This document shows positions 24,620 through 31,904 of a stretch of DNA of 64,000 bases, one piece after another. The stretch comes from Saccharothrix obliqua. Its GTDB lineage: Bacteria; Actinomycetota; Actinomycetes; Mycobacteriales; Pseudonocardiaceae. The stretch's first letter is position 1. Every line of letters starts with the position of its first letter. The notes beneath the pieces are model-generated. The model did no database searches, was not told the DNA's origin, and saw nothing but the letters and a program-made list of their open reading frames with translations. The translations under genes were made by a program, and so were the position numbers. The DNA lies in assembly GCF_019375475.1 (NCBI RefSeq), contig NZ_JAHXGQ010000006.1:310001-374000 (forward strand), given 5' to 3'.

Positions 24620-25573
24620 CTACGAGGTGCGCGCGACCGCGGTGCTGCCGTTCAGGGCAACCACCTGCCCGCCGCGTGCACCAACGGCACGCAGCGCGGC
24701 GAGCGCTCCCGGGGAGGTCAGGTCGACGGTGATCTCCGCCCGGTCCGTGGCGCGCTCGTCCAGCGCGCGTCGTGCCGCGCGCCCGGCGTCGATCGTCTTG
24801 GCCAGCCCGCCGGTCGAGGCGAGCGATCCCCGTGCCGCGCCGAGGCGGCCCAACGCGTCGTCGACGGCGGTGAGGAGTGCCGCCCGGTTGCCCTCGCACA
24901 TCGCGCGGACCAGGTCGGGGTTGCTGGCCGCGACCCGCGTGCCGTCGCCGAAGGAACCGGCCGCGAGGGCCAGTGCCAGCGGGCCGCCTTCCGCGCCGAC
25001 GCTCGCCAGGACGGCTGCCAGCACGTGCGGCAGGTGCGAGATGCGTGCCACCGCGGCGTCGTGCTCGTCGGCCGTGGTCGGTACGACGTGCGCGCCCGTG
25101 TCCAGTGCGAGTGCCAGCACGTCCACCAGGACGTCCGGGTCGATTCCGTCTTCCGTCGCCACCACCCACGGCGCGCCGTTGAACAGGGTTCGGCCGCCGG
25201 CCGCCCACCCGGACGCCGCCGTGCCCGCCATCGGGTGGCCGCCCACGTAGCGGGCGTGGGGCGCGACACGCGCCACCAGGTCGCGCACGGGACCCTTGAC
25301 GCTGACGACGTCGGTCAACCGCGTACCGCTGGGGAGGGACCGCAGCACTTCTTCCACGGCGGGTAGCGGTACGGCGATCACCACCAGCGCGTCACGCTCG
25401 GCGGCGCGGGCGAGCGCGGCCGGCAGGCCCGACACCTCGAACCCGTCCCCCCGCGCCGCCGCCGCGTCGGTCTCGGAGGCGGTGGCCCCCCAGGCCACCC
25501 GCCCAGCCGCCACCGCGGCCCGCAACACCGACCCGCCGATCAACCCCAGCCCGATCACGCACACGTCCCGCAC
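24620..25573 (-). CDS. tyrA: Prephenate dehydrogenase (tyrosine biosynthesis)
   Basis: The 317-residue protein has the Rossmann motif GLGLIGGS at 8-15 and the TyrA signature strand YVGGHPMAGTAASGWAAG with the catalytic His. It also has LFNGAPWVVA and ISHLPHVLAAVLA. It converts prephenate to 4-hydroxyphenylpyruvate with NAD(P)+ in tyrosine biosynthesis. The start is GTG 25573. No ACT domain is visible at the C-terminus beyond a short end (RAEITVDLTSPGALAALRAVG) that could be a reduced regulatory unit. In actinobacteria tyrA often lies close to tadA, as here, which supports the assignment. Confidence 0.92.
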   Translation of the reverse strand: MRDVCVIGLGLIGGSVLRAAVAAGRVAWGATASETDAAAARGDGFEVSGLPAALARAAERDALVVIAVPLPAVEEVLRSLPSGTRLTDVVSVKGPVRDLVARVAPHARYVGGHPMAGTAASGWAAGGRTLFNGAPWVVATEDGIDPDVLVDVLALALDTGAHVVPTTADEHDAAVARISHLPHVLAAVLASVGAEGGPLALALAAGSFGDGTRVAASNPDLVRAMCEGNRAALLTAVDDALGRLGAARGSLASTGGLAKTIDAGRAARRALDERATDRAEITVDLTSPGALAALRAVGARGGQVVALNGSTAVARTS

Positions 25574-25689
25574 GGATCACATCCTGCCGGCGAACACCCG
25601 CCGGGCCCGCCTGGCGCGCTTGCGCGCGGCTGGTTCGGCCCCATGCGACCCGTCCGGCGCACCGAGCGCTCCGCGCGGCTCGCCCCGCC

Positions 25690-25990
25690 GGGGGCTCGCC
25701 TGCCGTGTGGGCCATCCGCTGGGCGGGTCGCCCGCCGCGGTCTGCTTGCCGGGCAGTCCGCCTGCCGGGCGGCTCGCCTGCCGCGCGTTCCGCCTGCCGG
25801 GCAACCCATCCGCTGGGCGGCTCGCCCGCCGCGGTCCGCCTGCCGCGCGGTCCGCCTGCCGGGCGGCTCGCCTGCCGTGTGGGCCATCCGCTGGGCGGCT
25901 CGCCCGCCGCAGTCGCCTGCCGCGCAGTCCGCCTGCTGGGCAGCCCATCCGCCGGCAGCCCATGCGCCGCGCAGTCCGCCGCCGGGCAGT
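25690..25990. repeat. GC-rich degenerate tandem repeat tract
   Basis: These 300 bases are made of short, imperfect repeats of CCGCCTGCCGGGCGGCT-like units. Three copies of CATCCGCTGGGCGG followed by TCGCCCGCCGC start at 25713, 25807 and 25885. Long frames are open on both strands because of the low complexity, but none resembles a protein. The stretch from the tyrA start (25573) to site B of the dispersed element (26141) otherwise contains no gene I can support. Confidence 0.65.
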
Positions 25991-26140
25991 CCGCCCGCCG
26001 CGTAGCGGATCTGCCGCGCAGTTCGCCCGCGCGCAGCCCCAGCGCCACCGCGAGTCGCCGGTGCGCCCTTCGCATCCCTCACGCGCCTGCGTTCTCACCC
26101 GCCGCTCGGGCACTTGCCCGGCTCCAGCGTGCGGCTGGGT

Positions 26141-26336
26141 AATTTTCAGGCAGGCTCCCTGAAAGATAATTTTCGGCTGTCGTGCCGTTGGTGGTGGTCG
26201 GTGTGCGGGACCGGCGCGGGGTTGCCCCCGCTTCCCACCTGGTGTTTCTCGCGCGCCTGCGCGTCCTGGGCGGCTTGTCGTCGTGGTGGGTGGTCTGGCT
26301 GGGTAATTATCAGGCAGGCTCCCTGAAAGATAATTC
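26141..26336 (-). repeat. Dispersed palindromic element, site B: two inverted-orientation copies 164 bp apart
   Basis: The core reads on the minus strand here, TCAGGCAGGCTCCCTGA at 26146-26162 and 26310-26326. Both copies are flanked by GGTAATT(T/A)T on the left and AAGATAATT on the right, and both are followed by TTGGTGGTG(G/C)TCGGTGTGCGG. So a unit of about 164 bp is duplicated in tandem. It lies in the region upstream of the GrpB-like gene. The spacing of 164 is almost the same as the 163 bases between the element pairs near 59.4-59.6 kb. Confidence 0.85.
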
Positions 26337-26446
26337 GGCCGGCCGCGCCCTTGGTGGTGCTCGGTGTGCGGCACCCGCCCGGCGTGTCCCGCGCGCCTCG
26401 CCCGCACCCGCGCAACCCGCCGGCGAGCCCGGACGTCCGCTTCGGC

Positions 26447-27250
26447 ATGAGGGTGGAAGTGCTGTCCGGCCCGCACGCGCCGGAAACCGTCCGACTCCTG
26501 ACCCGCCTCGACCCCACCGGCCTGCTCGACGTCGTGACCGCGGCACGCCCCGGCCCGGCGGCCCTGGTGGTGGGGTTCGCGCCGACGCCCGACGCGGACG
26601 TCGTGCTCGACCCCGCCGACCTGCCGGGACAGGTCGCCCGGCTGTGGGCAGACCGGCTGGGGCCGTTCGCGCGGCGGTTCGCGGGCCTGGAGACGACCTC
26701 GCCCGGACCGGCCGTGCTGCACGACCACGACCCGGCGCTGCCGGTCGCCGCCGCCCGACTACTGGACCGGCTCCGCGTCGGGCTGCGCGACCACGACGAC
26801 GGCACCTGGACCTACGACCACATCGGCTCGACCGCCGTGCCCGGCCTGCGCGCCAAGCCGTTCGTCGACCTCCAGGTCGGCGTCGGCACGCTGCCCACCC
26901 CGGCCGCGGACGACGTGCTCGCCGCCGCCGGGTTCCGGCCCGCCGAGGGCGCGCGTCCCGACTCGCCGGGCGTGCACCACGACGGACCCGGCCTCGCCCC
27001 GGACTCCACGTACCGCAAGCGCCTGTACGTGCGTCCCGACCCCGGCCTGCCCGCGATCCTCCACGTCCGGCTGCTCGGCTCGCCGTGGTGGGCGGAAACC
27101 GTGCGGTTCCGGGACCTGCTGCGGGCCGACCCGGCGGTCCGGCGCGCCTACCAGGACCTGAAGGAGGAAGCGGCGCGGGCGCACGCGCATGACGCCGACT
27201 ACGACGACTACACGCGTGCCAAGTCCGCGTTCGTCCGCCGCCACCGGTAG
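26447..27250 (+). CDS. GrpB/UPF0157-family protein (nucleotidyltransferase-like)
   Basis: The 267-residue protein carries the GrpB signature YDHIGSTAVPGLRAKPFVDL near residue 125. This matches H-I-G-S-T-A-V-P-G-L-x-x-K-P-x-I-D of the family, which shares the nucleotidyltransferase fold. In mycobacteria this domain is fused to dephospho-CoA kinase. Here there is no kinase; the first 100 residues (MRVEVLSGPHAPETVRLLTR...) are an unassigned alpha/beta region. The role of GrpB is not well defined. ATG 26447 was taken as the start because the upstream frame runs into the repeats. The stop lies within a hairpin terminator shared with the convergent amidohydrolase. Confidence 0.8.
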   Translation: MRVEVLSGPHAPETVRLLTRLDPTGLLDVVTAARPGPAALVVGFAPTPDADVVLDPADLPGQVARLWADRLGPFARRFAGLETTSPGPAVLHDHDPALPVAAARLLDRLRVGLRDHDDGTWTYDHIGSTAVPGLRAKPFVDLQVGVGTLPTPAADDVLAAAGFRPAEGARPDSPGVHHDGPGLAPDSTYRKRLYVRPDPGLPAILHVRLLGSPWWAETVRFRDLLRADPAVRRAYQDLKEEAARAHAHDADYDDYTRAKSAFVRRHR

Positions 27251-27271
27251 CCGCGCGGGCTACCGGTGGCG
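27239..27271. terminator. Bidirectional hairpin terminator
   Basis: A perfect 14-bp stem (27239-27252 and 27258-27271, loop GCGCG) overlaps the GrpB-gene stop and precedes the stop of the convergent amidohydrolase, so it can serve both. Confidence 0.85.
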
Positions 27272-27278
27272 ACTCGGC

Positions 27279-28514
27279 TCAACGCAGGGCGTCCAACGCG
27301 AACGCCGTGTAGACCACGACGCCGTGCTCCATCGCGGCCTCGTCGAACAACACCTTCGCGGAGTGGTTCGGCTCGGCCTGCGCCAGGTCGACGCCACGCG
27401 GGCACGCGCCGAGGAACGCGATCGCGCCCGGAACCCGTTGCAGCACGTACGAGAAGTCCTCCGCGCCCATCAGCGGGTCCTCCATGGGCGCGGCCCAGCG
27501 GTGGCCGAGCGCGGCGGCGGTGACGTCGAGGACGTGCGGGCCGACCCGGGCGTCGTTCACCGTCACGGGGTAACCGGGGACGATCTTCACCCGCGCCGTG
27601 CAGCCGTGGGCGGCGGCGACGTGCTCGCACACCTGCCGCAGCTCGCGGTGCACGAGGTCCCTGGCCTCCTCGCTCAACGTCCGGATCGTCCCCTCCACCA
27701 GGGCGTTCTCCGGGATGATGTTGGTCGTGGTGCCGGCCTTGACGTGCGTCACCGACACCACCGCGGGCTGGTGGACGCTCACCCGGCGGGCCACCATCGT
27801 CTGGAGCGCGCCGACCATCGCGGCGGCCGGCGGGACCGGGTCCACGGCGTCGTGCGGCATCCCGCCGTGCCCGCCGCGACCGGTGACGGTGATGTGGAAG
27901 GTGTCCGCCGACGCCATGGCCGGACCGGGGCGGGACACGACCACCCCGGACTGGAGGGTCGACGTGATGTGCAGGGCGAACGCCTTCTCCACGGGCGTGC
28001 CGGCCGCGTCCAGCACGCCCTCGTCGAGCATGTGCTTCGCGCCGTGCGCGCCCTCTTCGCCCGGCTGGAACATGAACACGACCTGCCCGCACAGCGCTTC
28101 CCGGCGTGACGACAGCAGCCGCGCGGCGGACGCGAGCATCGCCACGTGCGTGTCGTGGCCGCACGCGTGCATGGAGCCGGGGATCTCCGACGCGTACGGC
28201 AGGCCGGTCTCCTCCTGGAGCGGCAACGCGTCCATGTCGCCGCGCAGCAGCACGGTCGGTCCGGGCCGGGACCCGCGCAGCACCGCGACGACCGACGAAC
28301 TGGACCGCCCGGTGGTGACCTCCAGCGGCAGGCCCTCCAGCGCGTGCCGGACGGCGGCCTGGGTGGCCGGCAGGTCGAGGCCCTGCTCCGGGTGCCGGTG
28401 CACCTGCCGGCGCAACGCCACCGTCCTGGGCTGGAGTGCGCGGGCTGCCTCCGCCAACCCGGTGAACCGGGGCTCGGCTGCGGTCGTGTGTGCGTTCGGC
28501 AGAGTTGTGCTCAT
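27279..28514 (-). CDS. M20 family amidohydrolase (N-acyl-amino acid / hippurate hydrolase type)
   Basis: The 411-residue protein contains the M20 metal-binding motifs GDMDALP, HACGHDTH (His and Asp ligands) and GEEGAHGA, and the lid-domain pattern GRGGHGGMPH. The M20D group removes the acyl or aromatic carboxylic group from N-acyl amino acids such as hippurate, or cleaves indole-3-acetyl amino acids. HACGHDTH and PGEEG place it in this group rather than among dipeptidases. There is no signal peptide, so it is cytoplasmic. The ATG at 28514 follows GAGGG. It faces the TadA-associated gene across an 89-base shared promoter region. Confidence 0.92.
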   Translation of the reverse strand: MSTTLPNAHTTAAEPRFTGLAEAARALQPRTVALRRQVHRHPEQGLDLPATQAAVRHALEGLPLEVTTGRSSSSVVAVLRGSRPGPTVLLRGDMDALPLQEETGLPYASEIPGSMHACGHDTHVAMLASAARLLSSRREALCGQVVFMFQPGEEGAHGAKHMLDEGVLDAAGTPVEKAFALHITSTLQSGVVVSRPGPAMASADTFHITVTGRGGHGGMPHDAVDPVPPAAAMVGALQTMVARRVSVHQPAVVSVTHVKAGTTTNIIPENALVEGTIRTLSEEARDLVHRELRQVCEHVAAAHGCTARVKIVPGYPVTVNDARVGPHVLDVTAAALGHRWAAPMEDPLMGAEDFSYVLQRVPGAIAFLGACPRGVDLAQAEPNHSAKVLFDEAAMEHGVVVYTAFALDALR

Positions 28515-28603
28515 CCCTCGATAGTGGCATCGCGGGAGCCCGGACGCCCGGAGCCGAGGCCCCCGTGCTACCGGGTGCGGTCCCGTGGCCCTACGGTGTG
28601 CAC

Positions 28604-29092
28604 ATGGCACACCAGGAGCCGGTCAACGGCTTCGCTGTCGCGGTGGTCCGGGAGGACGGTCGCTGGCGGTGCAGCAGGATGGACAACTCGGCGTTGTCCG
28701 AACTCGACGCGGCGATCACCGAACTCCGCCAACTCCGCTCCACGGGTGCCGTCTTCGGGCTGCTGGCGGTGGACGACGAGTTCTTCATCATCCTCCGTCC
28801 CGTGCCCGGCGGGGTGGCGTTGCTGCTGTCCGACGCGGCGGCGGCCCTGGACTACGACATCGCCGCCGACGTGCTGGACCTCCTGCGGGTCGACCCACCC
28901 GACGAGGAGGACGACGAGCTGTGGCCCGAGGGCGACCTCGCCGTCCTGGCCGACCTGGGTATGCCGCAGCACGAGTTGCAGGTGATCGTGGACGAGGTCG
29001 ACCTGTACCCGGACGAGCAGTTGCAGATGGTCGCGCAGCGGTGCGGGTTCGGTGACGAGTTCACCAAGCTGCTGGACTCCATCCAGGCGTGA
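28604..29092 (+). CDS. tRNA adenosine deaminase-associated protein
   Basis: The 162-residue acidic protein (NGFAVAVVREDGRWRCSRMD ... GVALLLSDAAAALDYDIAADVLDLL ... LWPEGDLAVLADLGM) belongs to the conserved actinobacterial family always found directly before tadA. Its role is unknown; it may support TadA. It overlaps tadA by four bases (GTGA), so they are translated together. A -10 element TACGGT at 28592-28597, six bases before the ATG at 28604, suggests a leaderless mRNA. Confidence 0.85.
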   Translation: MAHQEPVNGFAVAVVREDGRWRCSRMDNSALSELDAAITELRQLRSTGAVFGLLAVDDEFFIILRPVPGGVALLLSDAAAALDYDIAADVLDLLRVDPPDEEDDELWPEGDLAVLADLGMPQHELQVIVDEVDLYPDEQLQMVAQRCGFGDEFTKLLDSIQA

Positions 29093-29538
29093 GCGACGAG
29101 GATCTCGTGCGGGCGGCCCTCGACGTCGCCCGTCGTGCGCCCCGGACCGGTGACGTGCCGATCGGCGCCGTCGTGTTCGGGCCCGGTGGCGAGGAGCTGG
29201 CGCGGGCCTGCAACGCCCGTGAGGCCACGGGCGACCCGACGGCCCACGCGGAGGTGTTGGCGCTGCGTGCGGCGGCGGCCGTGCACGGGGACGGGTGGCG
29301 GTTGGGTGGTTGCACGCTCGCGGTGACCGTGGAGCCGTGCACGATGTGCGCCGGCGCGCTGGTGCTGGCGCGGGTCGACCGGGTGGTGTTCGGGGCGTGG
29401 GAGCCCAAGACCGGTGCGGTCGGTTCCCTGTGGGACGTGGTCCGCGACCGGCGGCTCAACCACCGGCCCGAGGTCGTGGGCGGTGTGCTGGAGGCCGAGT
29501 GCGCGGAGCTGCTGGCGTCGTTCTTCGGTCGAGTGTGA
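29089..29538 (+). CDS. tadA: tRNA-specific adenosine-34 deaminase
   Basis: The 149-residue enzyme has the cytidine/deoxycytidylate deaminase motifs: H53-A-E55 (TAHAEVLALR; His is a zinc ligand and Glu is the proton shuttle) and P83-C-T-M-C87 with two zinc-binding Cys. It converts adenosine to inosine at the wobble position of tRNA-Arg(ACG). The length is typical. The GTG overlaps the previous stop. Its own stop lies inside a CRP-like palindrome that precedes csbD. Confidence 0.95.
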   Translation: MSDEDLVRAALDVARRAPRTGDVPIGAVVFGPGGEELARACNAREATGDPTAHAEVLALRAAAAVHGDGWRLGGCTLAVTVEPCTMCAGALVLARVDRVVFGAWEPKTGAVGSLWDVVRDRRLNHRPEVVGGVLEAECAELLASFFGRV

Positions 29539-29549
29539 CGCACGTCACT
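29534..29549. promoter_or_regulatory. CRP-like operator and promoter upstream of csbD
   Basis: The sequence TGTGACGCACGTCACT is TGTGA-N6-TCACt, one base from the symmetrical CRP/FNR consensus TGTGA-N6-TCACA. The inner part GTGACG-CA-CGTCAC is a perfect palindrome. A -10-like TATGCT lies at 29557-29562, so a bound regulator would sit over the -35 region, which fits repression better than activation. The Crp/Fnr-type gene at 7.1-7.8 kb is a possible regulator, but so is any other CRP homologue in the genome. Confidence 0.55.
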
Positions 29550-29625
29550 ATTGCGTTATGCTCCGTTCGGACGAGGCATCCCAGGGGTGGAAGGACCAAC
29601 TGCCCGACCCCGAGGGGAGTTCACG

Positions 29626-29835
29626 ATGGGCGTTTTCGACCAGGCCAAGGACAAGGCCCAGCAGCTGATCGGTGAGGCCAAGGAGAAGGTCGGCCAGAAG
29701 ACCGACAACGAAGACCTCGAGGCGTCCGGTCAGAAGGACCAGACCGTGGGGGAAGTCAAGGAAACCGGCCACGACCTGCGGGACAAGGCCGCGGGCGCGG
29801 TGCAGGACACCAAGGACAAGTTCTCGGGCAACTGA
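29626..29835 (+). CDS. CsbD family stress-response protein
   Basis: The 69-residue, Lys/Glu/Asp-rich helical protein (MGVFDQAKDKAQQLIGEAKE...TDNEDLEASGQKDQTVGEV) has the CsbD pattern of G-x-x-K-x-x-x-G and D-x-x-L-x-x-x-G-x-x-x-x. In Bacillus csbD is induced by sigma B; in actinobacteria its role is unknown, though such proteins are often stress-induced. GAGGGGAG precedes the ATG. A CRP-like site covers its likely promoter. A GC-rich palindromic stretch, GGCCGGGGCCCGGCC, occurs about 40 bases after the stop and may terminate transcription. The following 259 bases to the sigma factor hold nothing else that I can identify. Confidence 0.8.
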   Translation: MGVFDQAKDKAQQLIGEAKEKVGQKTDNEDLEASGQKDQTVGEVKETGHDLRDKAAGAVQDTKDKFSGN

Positions 29836-30094
29836 GCCCACCCCCGGCCGGGGCCGGGTCCCGCCGCGTGACCGGCCGGGGCCCGGCCCCGGCGCGTGTG
29901 CTCGGCCGGTCCTCGTGCGGGGCGGGTTCGGGTGGGTGGTGCCTCCGCGGCCCTGGCCTCTTCCCCGTCCGGTGGATGAGGTGTCGGGTGACTGCTCCGC
30001 GCGGTCGGGCGAGGCCGCGTTACCGGGCGAAATTAGCCCGCCTGGGTGAACTCGCTGATCTGCGGGTGGGCATACCCGCTGCCACGCTTGGTCG

Positions 30095-30658
30095 GTGTCC
30101 GTCGAGATGATCGCGGACGCCGTCCTGGCAGGCGGCGTCGCCAGGGGTGACTTGGCCGCGTTCGAAGCACTCGTGCGGCGGTATTCCGGTCGGGTGTTCG
30201 GCTTGGCGTGCCGGGTGCTCGGCGACCGGGCCGAGGCGGAGGACGTCACGCAGGAGGTCTTCGCCACCGCGTGGCGGCGGCTGGACTCGTTGACCGAGCC
30301 GGCGGCCGTGCGGACGTGGCTGTTCCGGGTCGCGTACCGGCAGTGCCTGGCCGTGCTGCGGAGCTGCCGCACCCACCCGGTGGGCGACCTGCCGGACTGG
30401 GGCGTGACCCCCGTGGGCGTCGGCCAAGGCCCCCGTGACCCGTCCGCGGTAGCCGAAACCCTGGCCGCCGTGACGGCCTTGAGCCAGGCCCTGCGCCGCC
30501 TGCCCGAGCCGCAGCGGGCGGTGTGGCTGCTGGCCGTGGTCGACGGCCTCACCTACGCCGAGATAGCCCTGGTGGTGGGCGCCAGCGAGGAGTCCGTCCG
30601 CGGTCGTCTGGCTCGTGCCCGTGTGCGCCTGGCGGAGGCCATGCGCGTGTGGCGATGA
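30095..30658 (+). CDS. ECF-type RNA polymerase sigma factor
   Basis: The 187-residue protein has region 2 (FEALVRRYSGRVFGLACRVL then AEDVTQEVFATAWRRL) and region 4 (LPEPQRAVWLLAVVDGLTYA then a helix-turn-helix SEESVRGRLARARVRLAEAM), joined by a short linker, as in group IV (ECF) sigma factors. GTG 30095 or ATG 30107 may be the start; I used the longer. No anti-sigma gene follows: the next feature is a tRNA, and the previous gene is csbD. Its control must therefore come from elsewhere. It would redirect RNA polymerase to an unknown set of promoters, perhaps including its own. Confidence 0.9.
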   Translation: MSVEMIADAVLAGGVARGDLAAFEALVRRYSGRVFGLACRVLGDRAEAEDVTQEVFATAWRRLDSLTEPAAVRTWLFRVAYRQCLAVLRSCRTHPVGDLPDWGVTPVGVGQGPRDPSAVAETLAAVTALSQALRRLPEPQRAVWLLAVVDGLTYAEIALVVGASEESVRGRLARARVRLAEAMRVWR

Positions 30659-30701
30659 CCCCCCTGTCACGGGGGTGCGGCGGTCTTGTATTGTTCTCGG
30701 C

Positions 30702-30786
30702 GGTGGCGTGTCCGAGCGGCCGAAGGAGCACGCCTCGAAAGCGTGTGAGGTGCAAGCCTCCGTGGGTTCAAATCCCACCGCCACCG
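30702..30786 (+). tRNA. tRNA-Ser, anticodon CGA
   Basis: The cloverleaf closes fully: acceptor GGTGGCG / CGCCACC, a type II long variable arm as in serine tRNAs, T loop TTCAAAT, anticodon stem CACGC / GCGTG around the loop CTCGAAA, so the anticodon is CGA (reads UCG). The discriminator base is G. No CCA is encoded. A terminator hairpin follows six bases later. Confidence 0.95.
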
Positions 30787-30791
30787 CTCAG

Positions 30792-30827
30792 ACGGGGCCT
30801 ACCAGCGGAAACGCCGGTAGGCCCCGT
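30792..30827 (+). terminator. Hairpin terminator after tRNA-Ser(CGA)
   Basis: The stem ACGGGGCCTACC / GGTAGGCCCCGT (12 bp) is capped by a second short stem GCG / CGC with a GAAA tetraloop, then TTCTC. It is placed to end the tRNA transcript. Confidence 0.9.
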
Positions 30828-30829
30828 TC

Positions 30830-31193
30830 TCGTTGCCGGGGTTGCGGGTCCGGGGTGGGGCGCGGCGAACGGGCCTGCGGAACTCGACCGGTACTCGGTC
30901 ACGTGGCCCGTCGTGGAGGACAAGCTGTGCGCCGCCGATGAGGTCGCACGGGTCAAATCACCGGCCGGACGGACTACCTGATCGAGTGCCGATCAGCCGT
31001 GACCGCGAACACCAGCTATCGGGCACTCAGCAACCGGTCCGATGGTGTGTGCTGCTCGGTCCACAGCCTCGCGGACCTGCGGTCGCCAACGGGCTGAGCC
31101 GGACCCATGACCTGCACAGCTGGAGTTGTCCCTGCGGAGACTCCGGCCACTGGTCGACCGCGGAGCCGTCGTTGATCGTTAGCATGGCGAGCC
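30830..31193. other. Intergenic stretch between tRNA-Ser and the CoaD-like gene
   Basis: I see no gene in these 364 bases. Near the right end a -10-like TAGCAT (31180-31185) lies eight bases before GTG 31194 of the next gene. Short open frames on both strands here do not resemble known proteins. It could be remnants of an insertion, but I found no flanking duplication to show this. Confidence 0.4.
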
Positions 31194-31631
31194 GTGCGCG
31201 CTGTGTTTCCCGGCTCGTTCGACCCGGCCACGCAGGGACACCTGGATGTGGCGCGTCGGGCTGCGGGCATGTTCGACGAAGTCGTCATGTGCGTCCTGAC
31301 CAACCCGGCGAAGACGGGTCGGTACCCCCTTGCCGAACGGCTGGTCCTGCTGGCGGACATGACCAGCGAGCTGGGCAATGTCACCGTGGACTCCTGTCCC
31401 GGCCGGCTGTTGGTCGACTACTGCCGCGAGGCGGGCGTCGGTGTGGTCGTGCGGGGCGTGCGCACCCCGGGCGACTTGGCGCACGAGTTGCCCATGGCCG
31501 GGATGAACCTTCACCTGAGCGGCATCGAGACGGTGTTCGTGCCGGCTAGTCCTGCGCGGGCGCATGTCTCCTCGACCCTCGTCGTGGCGACGGCCCGGGG
31601 TGGCGGCCGTGAGGTGGGCGGCAACCGCTAG
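31194..31631 (+). CDS. Phosphopantetheine adenylyltransferase-like protein (diverged, short CoaD paralogue)
   Basis: The 145-residue protein starts MRAVFPGSFDPATQGHLDVA with the nucleotidyltransferase motif T-Q-G-H (His16), and includes VDSCPGRLLVDYCREAGVGV and LSGIETVFVPASP, all close to CoaD. CoaD makes dephospho-CoA from phosphopantetheine and ATP. CoaD is usually about 160 residues. Here the segment equivalent to F-D-Y-E-x-Q-M-A-x-x-N reads LAHELPMAGMNL, the SS-x-x-V-(K/R) loop reads VSSTLVVATARGG, and the last helix is missing. It is thus either a shortened paralogue with altered specificity or a decaying copy. A 7-bp palindromic hairpin (31634-31649) follows the stop. The 273 bases up to the next gene show no further gene and are less GC-rich. 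Confidence 0.7.
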   Translation: MRAVFPGSFDPATQGHLDVARRAAGMFDEVVMCVLTNPAKTGRYPLAERLVLLADMTSELGNVTVDSCPGRLLVDYCREAGVGVVVRGVRTPGDLAHELPMAGMNLHLSGIETVFVPASPARAHVSSTLVVATARGGGREVGGNR

Positions 31632-31904
31632 TTCTCCAGCGGGCTGGAGCGGGAACGCGAGGCGGCGTCGCGAAATGGCGATTGCTCCGGATGGTGCAGT
31701 TCATTTGCTCCGTTGGTCGGCGTGGCCCGCAGAATTGGGGTTTTTGCGGCGGTGCGTCGGAGACCGGTGATTGGCGCGTCGGGTTTCGGGTGAATCGGCT
31801 CTCGGTAGCCATTGGTGACGGTTGGTGGGGTGGTCGGCTCTGGGTGGTCGTGTCGCCGTCGGCTTTCGTGGTGTGCGGGGACCCGCTGGTGTAGGAAAAG
31901 CGCT

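Noticed and set aside
25392-26728. Long minus-strand frames over the repeat tract and the GrpB region
   Set aside because: Their sequence is low-complexity repeats (RRTARQAD-like) produced by the GC-rich units, without start signals or homology that I can recognise.
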